Shown here: piece after piece, positions 18,583 through 28,514 of the stretch
Layout of the letters: each line of letters opens with the position of its first letter
Numbering within the stretch: position 1 is the first letter of the stretch
DNA from: an uncultured Shewanella sp.
GTDB lineage: Bacteria > Pseudomonadota > Gammaproteobacteria > Enterobacterales > Shewanellaceae
Direction of reading: 5' to 3'
Length of the DNA: 64,000 nt
Assembly: GCF_947491715.1 (NCBI RefSeq)
Contig: NZ_CANLKR010000001.1
Coordinates: 434,001-498,000, forward strand
Translations under genes and position numbers: made by a program
The notes under the pieces: generated by a model
Told to the model about the DNA's origin: nothing
Database searches by the model: none
What the model saw: the letters and a program-made list of their open reading frames with translations, nothing else

Positions 18583-19110
18583 ATGAAGGCTTGGTATCTT
18601 TTGTATTGTAAGCCACGGGGCGAGGTCAGAGCGCAGCAAAATTTAGCGATGCAAGGCATTGAAACGTATCTGCCGACCTTGTCAAAAAAAGTGACGCTTA
18701 AAGGGGAATCAACGATAAAAAAAACACATTTATTTCCAAGCTATGTCTTTATTTATTTTGACCCATTAGAAACCAGTGTCAGTCGTATTCATTCGACTCG
18801 TGGAGTCGTGCGGATCGTTGGCTGCAAAGAAATTATGACGCCTATTCATGACAGTATTATTGATGCCATTCGAAAAAGAGAAGCGAGTATACTCGCCGCA
18901 GTGAAAAATAACATTGAGGGAGAGGCGACATTGGCTAATAGGTTTAGCCCTGGTGACAAAGTCCGTTTTACTCAAGGTCCTTTTGTTGATTTAGAAGGTA
19001 TTTTTTCCGAAAAAAGTGGTGATAAACGTTGTCATATTTTATTTGAATTAATGGGAAAACAACAACGTATACTTGTGGGAACGGAATCTTTAGAGGTTGT
19101 TTCACCTTAA
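18583..19110 (+). CDS. rfaH: RfaH, operon-specific transcription antiterminator
   Basis: RfaH is a NusG paralogue that is recruited by the ops element, keeps RNA polymerase elongating through long polysaccharide operons, and brings in ribosomes. The 175-residue product has the NGN domain (MKAWYLLYCKPRGEVRAQQNL, FPSYVFIYFDP, STRGVVRIV) and a C-terminal KOW domain (FSPGDKVRFTQGPFVDLEGIFSE). It lies 17 kb before a polysaccharide operon that carries a perfect ops core at 35769, so that operon is its obvious target. It appears to be monocistronic. Confidence 0.95.
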   Translation: MKAWYLLYCKPRGEVRAQQNLAMQGIETYLPTLSKKVTLKGESTIKKTHLFPSYVFIYFDPLETSVSRIHSTRGVVRIVGCKEIMTPIHDSIIDAIRKREASILAAVKNNIEGEATLANRFSPGDKVRFTQGPFVDLEGIFSEKSGDKRCHILFELMGKQQRILVGTESLEVVSP

Positions 19111-19151
19111 ATAACAGATTTCATATTACATTTCATTGCTTTTATTACGAG

Positions 19152-19181
19152 CGAGTCGATAGTTTGGCTCGATTTGTTTTG
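19152..19181 (+). terminator. Possible terminator after rfaH
   Basis: CGAGTC (19152) and GGCTCG (19166) form a 6-bp stem with one G-U pair, followed by a T-rich stretch. Weak but well placed. Confidence 0.4.
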
Positions 19182-19285
19182 TGTCTTATCTAGATACCCC
19201 TATAATATTAGCTGTATAGTTTGCGTTTCTTATACGAGCCTCAGTTCGCAAGCATTTTCCTTTATATTAGGGACATAAAACTTCT

Positions 19286-21235
19286 ATGAGCCATGGCTTG
19301 TTGATTCAAATTCTTTTTATGTTAGTGATCGCTATTATTGCAATTGCGATGCTCAGGCGAGCTGGGCTGCCCGCTATTCTGGCTTATTTGCTCACAGGTG
19401 TAATAAGTGGCCCGAGTGGGTTTAATTGGTTTAGCCAACAAGAAATTCATTCCGTTGCTGAACTCGGGATAGTGTTATTGATGTTTAGTTTGGGCTTGGA
19501 GTTTTCTTTGCCTCGATTATGGGCCATGCGACGAAAGGTATTTGGATTAGGCTTTTCCCAACTGATTGTCACAGTGTGTTTTACTATGGTAGCGGCATTA
19601 TTTTGTGGTTTAAGTATGGTGGCATCATTGGTAGTAGGAGCTGCTGTTGCGCTATCATCGACGGCAATAGTGCTTAAATTGCTTAATGATCAAGGTTGGA
19701 TCCGTCGCCGGCATGGTGAGTTGTCAGTCAGTGTGCTGCTTTTTCAAGATATTGCCGTTGTTCCCTTACTTATTTTATTACCTCTTCTTGCTGAACAATC
19801 CCAAACCTTTGTATGGTATGACATAGGAATAAGCCTATTTGAGGGGCTTGCTGTCTTTTTAGCGTTAATGATAGTGGGTAAATGGACATTACCTAAACTA
19901 TTCGATGAAGTGGCTAGAGCCCGCTCTAACGAGTTATTTGTTTTGTCCACGTTAGTGGTTGCATTAGTGACAGGCGTGATCACGCAATGGGTTGGGCTAT
20001 CGATGGCATTAGGGGCGTTTATTGCTGGAATGTTATTAGGTGAAAGTCAATATAAAAGGCAATTAGAAGCTGATATTCGCCCGTTTAGGGATCTGCTCAT
20101 GGGCTTGTTTTTCATTTCCATTGGCATGCTGTTAGATTTTCATATCGTGAGGCAATTTTGGTGGGAAATTTTATTATTACTTGTGACCGTGTTACTTGTT
20201 AAAAGTCTTATTATTTTCTTGCTTCTTAAAGCCACTAAAGAATCATTTAGAATTTCACTCTCCACTGCACTGACGTTGGCACAAATGGGAGAATTTAGTT
20301 TTGTTATCTTATCTTTAGGTGTGAGTTATCAGTTAATTGATAATCAAACCAGTACTATTTTTGTCATGGTGGCGGTACTTTCTATGGCTTTTGCACCATG
20401 GCTCGTTAAAAATAGTATGAATATTGCAAAAAGGTTCCAGGGAGTGAAATTTAAGGGCGAAAATGTTGAGCTAAGCCAGTTAGCGCCACATTCACAAGGT
20501 GAATTAGTGCTGATCTTAGGTTATGGTCGAGTCGGTCAAACGATAGCGCGTTTTATGAAAGTCGAAGCGATACCGTATCTAGTATTGGATTTAGATCCTA
20601 AACGGGTTGCTGAGGCGAGAGCGGCTGGTGAGCCTGTCTATTTTGGTGATGGCTGCCAGCGGAGCATTTTAAAGCAAGCTAAAATTAGTGAAGCAAAAAT
20701 GGTTGTGATCACATTGGGTGATAATAAGGCCGTTGAAGATGTGTTGTGTTTATGCAGGCAGTTAACGAGTCATGCCAAAATTTTAGTTCGCACCCGTGAT
20801 GATATTGACATGGAAGTATTAGAAAAAGCTGGCGCTAGCCAAGTTATTCCTGAAACTTTAGAGGGGAGCCTAATGTTAGTGTCACAAGTACTCTATCAGT
20901 CTGGTGTTCCCTTGAGTCGAATATTAAAAAGACTGGAATTTGAACGACGTCATCATTATCGATACTTACATGGCTTTTTCTCTGGCGGAGATACAGATTT
21001 TACCCTAGAAAGGCTGCATGCAACGGCTTTGCCTCAAGGTGCTTTTGTTGTAGGGAAAACATTGGCGATGATCCCATGGAAAAAACTCAGGATAGAGTTA
21101 AGAGCAATAAGGCGTTCGGGGGCAGAAATTGAATCCCCACCACAGGACTGGGAGTGTAAATCTGGGGATATCCTGATCTTACTCGGGAAACCTCGACGTA
21201 TTGAACGCGCAGAGAATTGGCTATTAAAAGGCTAA
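19286..21235 (+). CDS. CPA2-family cation/proton antiporter with TrkA domains (KefB/C-like)
   Basis: The N-terminal ~380 residues form a Na+/H+-exchanger-type membrane domain of about 12 helices (AELGIVLLMFSLGLEFSLPRLW, GAFIAGMLLGES, MGEFSFVIL). A cytoplasmic RCK/TrkA-N domain follows with the nucleotide site ILGYGRVGQTIARFM at about residue 410 and the downstream acidic V-L-D-L-D. A TrkA-C domain closes the protein at 649 residues. This is the layout of KefB/KefC potassium efflux systems and of YbaL. Which ion it moves cannot be read here. No KefF/KefG-type partner is adjacent. Confidence 0.88.
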   Translation: MSHGLLIQILFMLVIAIIAIAMLRRAGLPAILAYLLTGVISGPSGFNWFSQQEIHSVAELGIVLLMFSLGLEFSLPRLWAMRRKVFGLGFSQLIVTVCFTMVAALFCGLSMVASLVVGAAVALSSTAIVLKLLNDQGWIRRRHGELSVSVLLFQDIAVVPLLILLPLLAEQSQTFVWYDIGISLFEGLAVFLALMIVGKWTLPKLFDEVARARSNELFVLSTLVVALVTGVITQWVGLSMALGAFIAGMLLGESQYKRQLEADIRPFRDLLMGLFFISIGMLLDFHIVRQFWWEILLLLVTVLLVKSLIIFLLLKATKESFRISLSTALTLAQMGEFSFVILSLGVSYQLIDNQTSTIFVMVAVLSMAFAPWLVKNSMNIAKRFQGVKFKGENVELSQLAPHSQGELVLILGYGRVGQTIARFMKVEAIPYLVLDLDPKRVAEARAAGEPVYFGDGCQRSILKQAKISEAKMVVITLGDNKAVEDVLCLCRQLTSHAKILVRTRDDIDMEVLEKAGASQVIPETLEGSLMLVSQVLYQSGVPLSRILKRLEFERRHHYRYLHGFFSGGDTDFTLERLHATALPQGAFVVGKTLAMIPWKKLRIELRAIRRSGAEIESPPQDWECKSGDILILLGKPRRIERAENWLLKG

Positions 21236-21304
21236 CTCATTTTTACTTTTGTATGTAAAGTGTTAATCTTGCTGAGTTATGGATAATGAATCGCAGGGAA
21301 AGAA

Positions 21305-23143
21305 ATGATAAAAAAAACATGGAAACGCTTAAGCGTTATTTTATTGCTCATCACTTTATTAATAGGGACTTTTGCTGCACATGAATGGTTTGCCCAGAAA
21401 CCTTTTATGTTTAGAGTGTTTCTCGACAGGAGTGTATTGAAAGTGGTGTTGGATAGTCCCGAAACTTTGACATCTTTAGGTTTTTTAGAGTCATTCGGTT
21501 TTACTTCGCACAATGGTGAACTCAATAATGACAGTCCAGAAGAAATGGACGCATTATTGGCTCAGTTAGATGACTTAAAGGTTACGTTATTGAGTTATGA
21601 TGATGCCTACTTAGATCAAAATGAGCAATTATCTAAAGACATATCGCTTTATTTACTCGATTTTATTCAAGAAAGTAAAGACTATCGATATCATAATTAT
21701 CCTGTAAATCAATTGTTCGGCGTTCAAAATAGCTATCCTAGTTTTATGGCGTCAACCCACCCAATTAATGACATACTCGGTGCTGACTACTATCTATCAC
21801 GTTTAGAAAAAGTGGAAGTGAAATTTGCTCAAAATCTTGAAGGTCTTAGACTTCGTGAACAAAAAGGGATTATTCCACCTAAGTTTGTGATTGAGCGTGT
21901 GCTAACGGAAATGAACGCTTTCGTTGAAACGCCGGTGGAAGAGAATATTCTTTATACTGGGTTGATTGAAAGAATGGATAAACTCGCCGATGTTTCAAAG
22001 ACTGATAAAGAGCGCGTTCTGCTCGCAGCCAGGGTCCTCATCCAAGATAATGTGTATCCAGCTTATCACTTGTTCATTCATTATTTTTCTGAATTAAAAG
22101 ATAAAGCGGGAGATGATGCGGGTTTCTGGCATCTGCCCAATGGTGATAAAGCTTATAAACAGGCATTAAAATTTTTTACGACGACGGATTTAACCGCTGA
22201 AAATATACATCAATTGGGTTTAGATGATGTTAAACGTATTCAATCGGAAATATTATCGATATTGGAGACTCAAGGCTATGATGTTTCTCAAGGGTTTACT
22301 CAAGCCATGGAAACATTGACTCACCAACCTGAGTTTTATTATGAAGACAGTGACGCGGGCCGAGCACAAATTTTGCGAGATTATAACACCATTTTGACTG
22401 AAATTAACCAAGGGATAGATTTAGCATTTGCGGTGCGCCCAGAAGCATCACTCGAAGTGGTTCGTATTCCAGAGTTTAAAGAGAAAACAGCGCCGGGTGC
22501 TTACTATGAGCAACCTGCTCTTGATGGAAGCCGCCCAGGGCGTTTTTTTGCTAATCTTTATGATATTAAAGCAACACCTAAATTTGGCATGAGAACATTG
22601 GCTTATCATGAAGGTGTACCAGGTCATCATTTCCAACTTTCAGTTGCTATGGAACTTGAAAATATGCCCTTTATTCGAAAAATGGCCCCTTTTGTGGCTT
22701 ATACCGAAGGATGGGCATTGTACTCAGAGCAAGTGGCGTGGGAACTCGGTTATCAGGCCGATCCTTTTGATAATATTGGCCGATTACAAGCTGAGCTTTT
22801 TAGGGCTGTTCGTTTAGTGGTAGATACAGGGATCCATCATAAGCGTTGGACAAGGGAGGAGGCGATACAATACATGTTGACTCATACTGGAATGCCTCAA
22901 AGTGATGTTGTGTCAGAAATTGAACGTTATATTGTGATGCCGGGCCAGGCAACGGCTTATAAAATTGGTATGATGAAAATTTTATCCTTAAGAGAAAAGG
23001 CTAAATTAGCATTAGGGGAAGATTTTAGTTTAATTGAATTTCACAATGCCATATTAAAAAATGGGGCGATGCCGTTAACGATTTTAGAACGGGTCGTGGA
23101 TAATTATATTATGGCCAATGTCGATAAACGAATTATCCAATAA
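21305..23143 (+). CDS. DUF885 family putative zinc metallopeptidase
   Basis: A 612-residue protein with one N-terminal hydrophobic segment (LSVILLLITLLIGTFAA), so it is exported or membrane-anchored and faces the periplasm. The DUF885 signature AYHEGVPGHHFQ lies near residue 433, a zinc-binding HExxH-like motif, with a downstream glutamate-rich helix (AYTEGWALYSEQVAWELG). Members act as peptidases of unknown physiological substrate. ATG 21305 has AGGGAAAG upstream. It lies 70 bases after the antiporter and 37 before the SGNH hydrolase, perhaps one transcription unit. Confidence 0.88.
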   Translation: MIKKTWKRLSVILLLITLLIGTFAAHEWFAQKPFMFRVFLDRSVLKVVLDSPETLTSLGFLESFGFTSHNGELNNDSPEEMDALLAQLDDLKVTLLSYDDAYLDQNEQLSKDISLYLLDFIQESKDYRYHNYPVNQLFGVQNSYPSFMASTHPINDILGADYYLSRLEKVEVKFAQNLEGLRLREQKGIIPPKFVIERVLTEMNAFVETPVEENILYTGLIERMDKLADVSKTDKERVLLAARVLIQDNVYPAYHLFIHYFSELKDKAGDDAGFWHLPNGDKAYKQALKFFTTTDLTAENIHQLGLDDVKRIQSEILSILETQGYDVSQGFTQAMETLTHQPEFYYEDSDAGRAQILRDYNTILTEINQGIDLAFAVRPEASLEVVRIPEFKEKTAPGAYYEQPALDGSRPGRFFANLYDIKATPKFGMRTLAYHEGVPGHHFQLSVAMELENMPFIRKMAPFVAYTEGWALYSEQVAWELGYQADPFDNIGRLQAELFRAVRLVVDTGIHHKRWTREEAIQYMLTHTGMPQSDVVSEIERYIVMPGQATAYKIGMMKILSLREKAKLALGEDFSLIEFHNAILKNGAMPLTILERVVDNYIMANVDKRIIQ

Positions 23144-23179
23144 ACGGTCAATTCTTACTGACTAAATAGGGGTTATCAA

Positions 23180-23887
23180 TTGAACATTTTGCTTTGTATA
23201 TTTTTTGTTTTGATCTCTCCTATCTTATTTGTGCAGGCTTGTTATGTTCGCAAGGTCACCCCTAAATTACCTGAGGCGGCAGGAAAACGATCTGGGATCA
23301 GCGGTAATGGGGAGCCAATGAATCTACTTATCATTGGTGACTCAGCAGCCGCTGGTGTAGGAGTGGAAACACAATCTCAGGCATTATTGGGACAAACTGT
23401 TGTTTTGTTAACTGAGCGAGTTAGATTGAGTTGGACGTTATTTGCTCAGTCCGGTTATTCCACGAAAGACGTTCTCGGCGCAATAAAGGCAATTAAAAAA
23501 CAAGATGTTGATGTTGTCTTAATTTCGCTAGGTGTTAATGATGTCACCCGTTTTATGAGTGTTGCTACTTGGCTTAAGCAGCAACAAGCCTTACTTCATT
23601 TTTGCCGAACAGAGCTATCCAGTCGGCAAGTGTTATTTTCTCTTGTTCCGCCTATGGGGGATTTTCCGGCTTTACCTCAGCCGTTAGCTTGGTTTTTAGG
23701 CTGGAGGAGTCAGCAATTTAATCAATTACTGACACATTGGCTGTCAGAAGAAGCTGATTGTCAAATTATCAATTTAGGGACGCTATTAGATGAAAGCCAA
23801 ATGGCAGTTGATGGTTTTCACCCTGGTGAAGCCATATATCATCATTGGGCGAAAATTGCTGTAGAAAAAATAGAATTAAATCAATAA
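23180..23887 (+). CDS. SGNH/GDSL-family hydrolase
   Basis: The 235-residue product has an N-terminal membrane/signal segment (ILLCIFFVLISPILFVQA). It also has the SGNH blocks: GDS with the nucleophile S55 in LLIIGDSAAAGVG, the LGVNDV block, and the catalytic pair D211-x-x-H214 in VDGFHPGEAIYHHW. It is probably an esterase or lipase acting in the envelope; the substrate is unknown. The start is TTG 23180 with AGGGGT upstream. It converges on the patatin gene with only 15 bases between the stops. Confidence 0.85.
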   Translation: MNILLCIFFVLISPILFVQACYVRKVTPKLPEAAGKRSGISGNGEPMNLLIIGDSAAAGVGVETQSQALLGQTVVLLTERVRLSWTLFAQSGYSTKDVLGAIKAIKKQDVDVVLISLGVNDVTRFMSVATWLKQQQALLHFCRTELSSRQVLFSLVPPMGDFPALPQPLAWFLGWRSQQFNQLLTHWLSEEADCQIINLGTLLDESQMAVDGFHPGEAIYHHWAKIAVEKIELNQ

Positions 23888-23902
23888 GAAAATTTCATAT
23901 TG

Positions 23903-25027
23903 TTACCTAATATTAAGGAAATGCTTAACTTCATCAATCTGACACATGGTGTCTTCGTAACCGAGTTGAATAAGTGCTTTACAGTAATCTTTATCAAATA
24001 ATAGGTACGAGACAATACTGGAATCAGATTGACCGGTTATTCCCATTAACTTCATGAGTATTTTAAACGCGATGGGAATAGTGTGAAAGTACTGAGCGGC
24101 TATTTCACTCAAATCTTCACTGGGCTTGATGACCATAGCATCAATATGCTGAAGAGGGATAGAACTACGGTAAGCTTTTGGGATATTGGTTAGGGTTTTA
24201 TTGATCCTAAGTAAACGCTCTAGATCACTGTTAATCGTATCGGAAAAAATGGTATCGAGCAGATGACCTGCAATGGTTTCGACTTGTGGGTAATTCGTGT
24301 TTGATTGCCGTTCATTTTTGTGGGGGCTTTCTAAATTGATAGCAATAATGCGATTAGCGCCTAAATGAATAGGGCTACTTAATGGGGCAAATTGGTGTAA
24401 AGATCCATCCCCATAATATGCTTGTTCTATTTTAACCATAGGGAAAATAAGAGGAATAGCTGCACTTGCTAATAAATGGTCGGTTCTCAGTTTGGTTCTT
24501 TTACCGCAACGTCTCGAACGTTGCCAGTCTTGAATACTGGCTTTAGCTTGGTAAAATGTTTCACAAAAGGAAGTGTCGAAGCATGAAGTATCTAAGCTGA
24601 TAGCATTTAAACTATTTCTGTTAATATTTCTATCAATCCGCTCAAAATCCACTAGTTTATCAAGTAGGTGACGTAGGGGGTCATTATTAAATAGACTTGC
24701 TGGATGTAAATTGGGGCCTTTTGATTTCATACCTTTAAAGGCCATTTTACCTAAATGACCAAAAACGCCCGATATACTGGCACTATAGACTTGATCAATA
24801 GAAAGATTTGACCATATCCATTCTAATTTTCTGACGCCTAAATGAAAACAAGAAGCATAAGTGGCCAATGCAGTTGCATTGATCCCTCCTGCTGAGGTGC
24901 CACTTAAGACTTTAAAAGGGATACCATGACTTCTAGGATAAAATTGTACGATTGCTTTTAATACACCGACTTGATATGCAGCTCTAGCGCCTCCACCGCC
25001 AAAAACCACTGCTGTTTTGTCTGACAT
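23903..25027 (-). CDS. Patatin-like phospholipase
   Basis: A patatin-family lipid acyl hydrolase. The oxyanion loop GGGGARAAYQ is at residues 10-19, the nucleophile S45 in GTSAGG, and the catalytic aspartate in the DGSLHQFAP block. The start used is the ATG at 25027 (MSDKTAVVFGGGG) with AAAGGATT upstream, giving 374 residues; a longer frame from 25096 lacks a ribosome site. No signal peptide is visible, so it is probably cytoplasmic or injected. The C-terminal part after about residue 280 is helical and of unknown role. Confidence 0.9.
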   Translation of the reverse strand: MSDKTAVVFGGGGARAAYQVGVLKAIVQFYPRSHGIPFKVLSGTSAGGINATALATYASCFHLGVRKLEWIWSNLSIDQVYSASISGVFGHLGKMAFKGMKSKGPNLHPASLFNNDPLRHLLDKLVDFERIDRNINRNSLNAISLDTSCFDTSFCETFYQAKASIQDWQRSRRCGKRTKLRTDHLLASAAIPLIFPMVKIEQAYYGDGSLHQFAPLSSPIHLGANRIIAINLESPHKNERQSNTNYPQVETIAGHLLDTIFSDTINSDLERLLRINKTLTNIPKAYRSSIPLQHIDAMVIKPSEDLSEIAAQYFHTIPIAFKILMKLMGITGQSDSSIVSYLLFDKDYCKALIQLGYEDTMCQIDEVKHFLNIR

Positions 25028-25172
25028 AGTAGAATCCTTTAATTGAAAAAAGGTTAATGGATTTAACTTTAATAAATTGATTTTAAAACTTTCCAATAAA
25101 ATATAATGATGATTTGTTAAGTTTTATAGCCAATAAAAGTATATACCCAAACCACTTAAAATTGCAGGTTTT

Positions 25173-25204
25173 GAAAAATGGAAAAATGGAAAAATGGAAA
25201 AATG
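25173..25204. repeat. Tandem repeat of an 8-bp unit (GAAAAATG x4)
   Basis: Four perfect head-to-tail copies of GAAAAATG lie in the gap between the patatin and proS genes, upstream of the patatin start. Such simple repeats change length easily. Directly before it (25143-25170) is TACCCAAACCACTT followed by AAAATTGCAGG, which resembles a short repeat I have seen scattered in Shewanella and Vibrio chromosomes; that part is from memory. Confidence 0.85.
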
Positions 25205-25252
25205 GATAATGATAGGTGAGTATGGGAATGTAATATATGATTAAAGAGATGA

Positions 25253-25284
25253 AAAAAGCCTTTAATTATGTATTAAAGGCTTTT
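25253..25284 (-). terminator. Rho-independent terminator of proS
   Basis: AAAAGCCTTTAAT and ATTAAAGGCTTTT form a 13-bp perfect stem with a 5-base loop, followed on the minus strand by T residues. It lies 12 bases after the proS stop. Confidence 0.85.
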
Positions 25285-25295
25285 GTTATGCATGA

Positions 25296-27002
25296 TTAAG
25301 CGGACTTTATGAAGTCTATAATGTCTTCAAAGGGAATGTCTTGTTTTTCACCGGTACGACGATTCTTGTATTCAAAAACACCATTGTCAATATTACGGTC
25401 GCCAATAACAATCACATGAGGAAGGCCCAGTAGTTCCATATCAGCAAACATAACACCAGGGCGCTCTTTACGATCATCAAATAGCACTTCTATGCCAAGT
25501 TCATTGAGATCTTGATAGAGTTTTTCAGCCATATCTTTTACTCGATGAGATTTATGCATGTTCATCGGCAGAATTCCCACAGTGAATGGGGCGATAGCTT
25601 TAGGCCAGATAATACCACGATCATCATGATTTTGTTCGATAGCCGCTGCTACTATGCGGCTGACTCCTATTCCGTAACATCCCATTAGCAATGGCTTAGA
25701 CTTGCCGTTTTCATCAAGTACGTTAGCATGCATCGATTCAGAGTAATTTGTACCTAACTGGAAAATATGCCCAACTTCAATGCCACGAAGTAGGGCGATG
25801 TTGCCTTGCCCACAAGGACTCGCTTCACCCTCTATGATATTACGTAAATCAGCCGTTTCGGCTTGTGGTAAATCTCGCTCCCAATTGATACCAGTGAAGT
25901 GCTTACCGTCGTGGTTTGCGCCAGCGACGAAATCACTCATTACATTCACACTGTGATCGATAATGATGGGCATTGATAAATTGACTGGGCCTAATGAACC
26001 TGGGCCTGCACCAATTGCCGCACGAATGTCAGCTTCTTCAGCAAAGGTGAGTGGCGCAAGAACAGCATCGACTTTTTCAGCTTTAACTTCATTGAGTTCA
26101 TGATCGCCTCGGATCACTAACGCGACAAGAGGGGCTTCCTCATTGGCGCCTTTGACTATGATGGTTTTGACTGTTTGTTCGATGGCGATATTATGTTCAG
26201 CGACTAGTGCGGCAATGGTTTTTGCATTGGGCGTATCAAGTTCTGCTAACCCCTGAGTTGGCTTTTTCCTTTCATCTGTCGGCATTGGGGCTTGGGCTTT
26301 TTCAATATTCGCCGCGTAATCACTGCCAGTCGAATAAGCAATTAAATCCTCACCACTATTCGCTAATACATGAAATTCGTGTGATAGACTGCCACCAATT
26401 GACCCCGTATCGGCAAGGACTGGGCGGAATGAGAGCTCCATGCGAGATAAAATATTACTGTAAGCAGTAAACATGGACTGATAAGTTTCATCCATTGTTT
26501 CTTGATTGAGGTGAAAAGAATATGCATCTTTCATTAAAAACTCACGAGAGCGCATAACACCAAAACGGGGACGGACTTCATCACGAAACTTAGTTTGAAT
26601 TTGAAACAAATTTAACGGTAATTGTTTATAAGAGTTGACTTCTTTACGCACAATATCGGTAATGACTTCTTCGTGAGTCGGACCTAAAACGAAATCACGG
26701 TTGTGTCTATCTTGAAAGCGTAATAGTTCAGGGCCAAACTTTTCCCAGCGCCCTGTTTCACTCCAAAGATCGGCAGGTTGTACCATGGGCATGGATATTT
26801 CGATGGCGCCAGCTTTGCTCATTTCTTGACGAACAATGGCTTCTACTTTACGCAGTACTTTGAGCCCTGTTGGTAACCAGCTGTAAAGCCCTGATGCATT
26901 TTTACGGATCATGCCTGCACGTAACATAAGCTGATGACTAATGACTTCAGCATCTGCTGGCGTTTCTTTTTTTGTTGATAGTAGGTACTTGCTAACTCGC
27001 AT
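25296..27002 (-). CDS. proS: Prolyl-tRNA synthetase (bacterial type)
   Basis: ProRS charges tRNA-Pro. The start [20 protein letters not shown] at 27002 aligns with E. coli ProS; a longer frame from 27065 is not expected. The 568 residues carry class II motif 1 ([23 protein letters not shown]), motif 2 ([26 protein letters not shown]) and the INS editing insertion (about 225-400). Motif 3 ([21 protein letters not shown]) and the anticodon-binding domain ([21 protein letters not shown]) follow. It is the last gene of a minus-strand run rcsF-trmO-acetyltransferase-proS and ends at a strong terminator. Confidence 0.97.
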   Translation of the reverse strand: MRVSKYLLSTKKETPADAEVISHQLMLRAGMIRKNASGLYSWLPTGLKVLRKVEAIVRQEMSKAGAIEISMPMVQPADLWSETGRWEKFGPELLRFQDRHNRDFVLGPTHEEVITDIVRKEVNSYKQLPLNLFQIQTKFRDEVRPRFGVMRSREFLMKDAYSFHLNQETMDETYQSMFTAYSNILSRMELSFRPVLADTGSIGGSLSHEFHVLANSGEDLIAYSTGSDYAANIEKAQAPMPTDERKKPTQGLAELDTPNAKTIAALVAEHNIAIEQTVKTIIVKGANEEAPLVALVIRGDHELNEVKAEKVDAVLAPLTFAEEADIRAAIGAGPGSLGPVNLSMPIIIDHSVNVMSDFVAGANHDGKHFTGINWERDLPQAETADLRNIIEGEASPCGQGNIALLRGIEVGHIFQLGTNYSESMHANVLDENGKSKPLLMGCYGIGVSRIVAAAIEQNHDDRGIIWPKAIAPFTVGILPMNMHKSHRVKDMAEKLYQDLNELGIEVLFDDRKERPGVMFADMELLGLPHVIVIGDRNIDNGVFEYKNRRTGEKQDIPFEDIIDFIKSA

Positions 27003-27113
27003 TACCGATGTCCATGTTGAGAATGTAATTGAGCGACATTTTATCATTAAGCCTGCTGATGTCACCTATGAATACAGGAATATGCTAAATATTCTTGCTG
27101 TAAAGAGAGAAAG

Positions 27114-27725
27114 TTATGGTTTATCTCGTCTATCACCAATTTGTCTTGCAGGATTACCAGCCATAATGGCGTAAGGGGCAACATCTTTGGTCACAATGGC
27201 TCCCATTCCTATGACGCTGTGTGAGCCTATATTGACACCATCAACGATGCCTGCTTGTGCTCCAATCCACACATCTTCACCAATATTGATACCTTCTGAA
27301 CTGACTTTCTGTTGATAGATACTTTGTCGAATATTCATCCCATGATTAAACGCATAAATAGTGACATTATTGGCAATACGTGTTTTATCGCCAATGATGA
27401 TACCAGCCCGTCCGCCATCAAGAGAGCAACCATGATTAATGGCCACTTCATTTCCAAGGCTAATAGGGCCATGAATGAAACTATCTGCGGCTATCATACA
27501 TTGATTGCCCATAGTGATATCACGACCTGGCTCCGCAAATAAGCGAGCTTGGGGGGCAATGAAGCAATTATCACCGAGTGTGATGGTTTCAAGTGCACAA
27601 AGTTGTGATTGAATTTGTGCTTGCCAAGGGAGTGCCCATTGTTTGTGCTTAGGTTTAAGAGTGTAATAGAGCCAAGGCATGTAGGCTAATCTTTGTTTAT
27701 GTTGTGCTTGATAATCAAATGACAT
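27114..27725 (-). CDS. Hexapeptide-repeat (left-handed beta helix) acyltransferase
   Basis: The 203-residue protein has an N-terminal ~45-residue variable part, then a run of hexapeptide turns (ITLGDNCFIAPQARLF, GAIVTKDVAPYAIMAGNPARQIG). A loop holds the catalytic-type His in YAFNHGMN. It belongs to the WbbJ/LacA/maltose acetyltransferase group and probably acetylates a sugar. The substrate is unknown. It lies between trmO and proS, away from the polysaccharide locus, so a link to surface sugars is only possible. Confidence 0.82.
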   Translation of the reverse strand: MSFDYQAQHKQRLAYMPWLYYTLKPKHKQWALPWQAQIQSQLCALETITLGDNCFIAPQARLFAEPGRDITMGNQCMIAADSFIHGPISLGNEVAINHGCSLDGGRAGIIIGDKTRIANNVTIYAFNHGMNIRQSIYQQKVSSEGINIGEDVWIGAQAGIVDGVNIGSHSVIGMGAIVTKDVAPYAIMAGNPARQIGDRRDKP

Positions 27726-27776
27726 GTGTATCTTAATATATAGAGTTAAGTGTGAATATACGAGAACGATAGGCTA

Positions 27777-28502
27777 TTACATCGATGATTTTGGCATGTT
27801 AGAAGGTATGATTTGGTTGACTAAGATAGCCTCGTCCTTCGTTTGCCAGCTAATATCCAAATCAAACAATGTAATGTGGTATTGTTTTAGATCGATTTTG
27901 CCTTTTTTATAGGCAGGCCTAGGATCTTGCGCTAGCACTTCTTCGATTAATACTTGTAAATTTGGGTATCCTCTATATTCATGTAATTGTGCTTTGGCTT
28001 CTGTTGAAAAGGTGACTTTGACTAATTGAGGGGCTTCTTGCGCGAATCCACCCGTGGCACTGACGATACTATCAGAAAAAGGAATATAAGGTTTAATATC
28101 AATGATGGGTGTGCCATCCAGTAAATCCATTCCAGATATTTCGAGACTCAATTGACCGGCTTTATGATGGATATTGTGAAGCTTTACAACAGATTGTCCA
28201 ATGCCATTGGGTCTAAAAGTCGAGCGCGTGGCAAACACACCTAACTTATCATTTCCACCTAAACGGGGAGGTCTAACAGTGGGTTTCCAGCCTTGTTTAA
28301 GGTTTTCATGGAAGCAAAACAGTAACCATAAATGCGAATATTGTTCTAATCCTCTGACAGTATCAGGTTGATTATAAGCGGGCTGAAGTGTGATATAGCC
28401 TTTAGCAGAGGGAACGAGCCCCGGTTGACGTGGGATCCCAAATTTTTGTTTATATGGAGTATGACAATAAGCAAGGGCTTCAATTTGATGAGTAAAATGC
28501 AT
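27777..28502 (-). CDS. trmO: TrmO (TsaA/YaeB), tRNA m6t6A37 methyltransferase
   Basis: TrmO uses S-adenosylmethionine to methylate N6-threonylcarbamoyladenosine at tRNA position 37. The UPF0066 core is visible: GLVPSAKGYITLQPAYNQPD, LEQYSHLWLLFCFH, then GVFATRSTFRPNGIGQSVVKL and LDGTPIIDIKPYIPFSDS. The C-terminal extension (DPRPAYKKG) is the one typical of gammaproteobacterial members. Length is 241 residues. It follows rcsF by 12 bases on the minus strand. Confidence 0.92.
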   Translation of the reverse strand: MHFTHQIEALAYCHTPYKQKFGIPRQPGLVPSAKGYITLQPAYNQPDTVRGLEQYSHLWLLFCFHENLKQGWKPTVRPPRLGGNDKLGVFATRSTFRPNGIGQSVVKLHNIHHKAGQLSLEISGMDLLDGTPIIDIKPYIPFSDSIVSATGGFAQEAPQLVKVTFSTEAKAQLHEYRGYPNLQVLIEEVLAQDPRPAYKKGKIDLKQYHITLFDLDISWQTKDEAILVNQIIPSNMPKSSM

Positions 28503-28514
28503 TAATTTGTGGCT

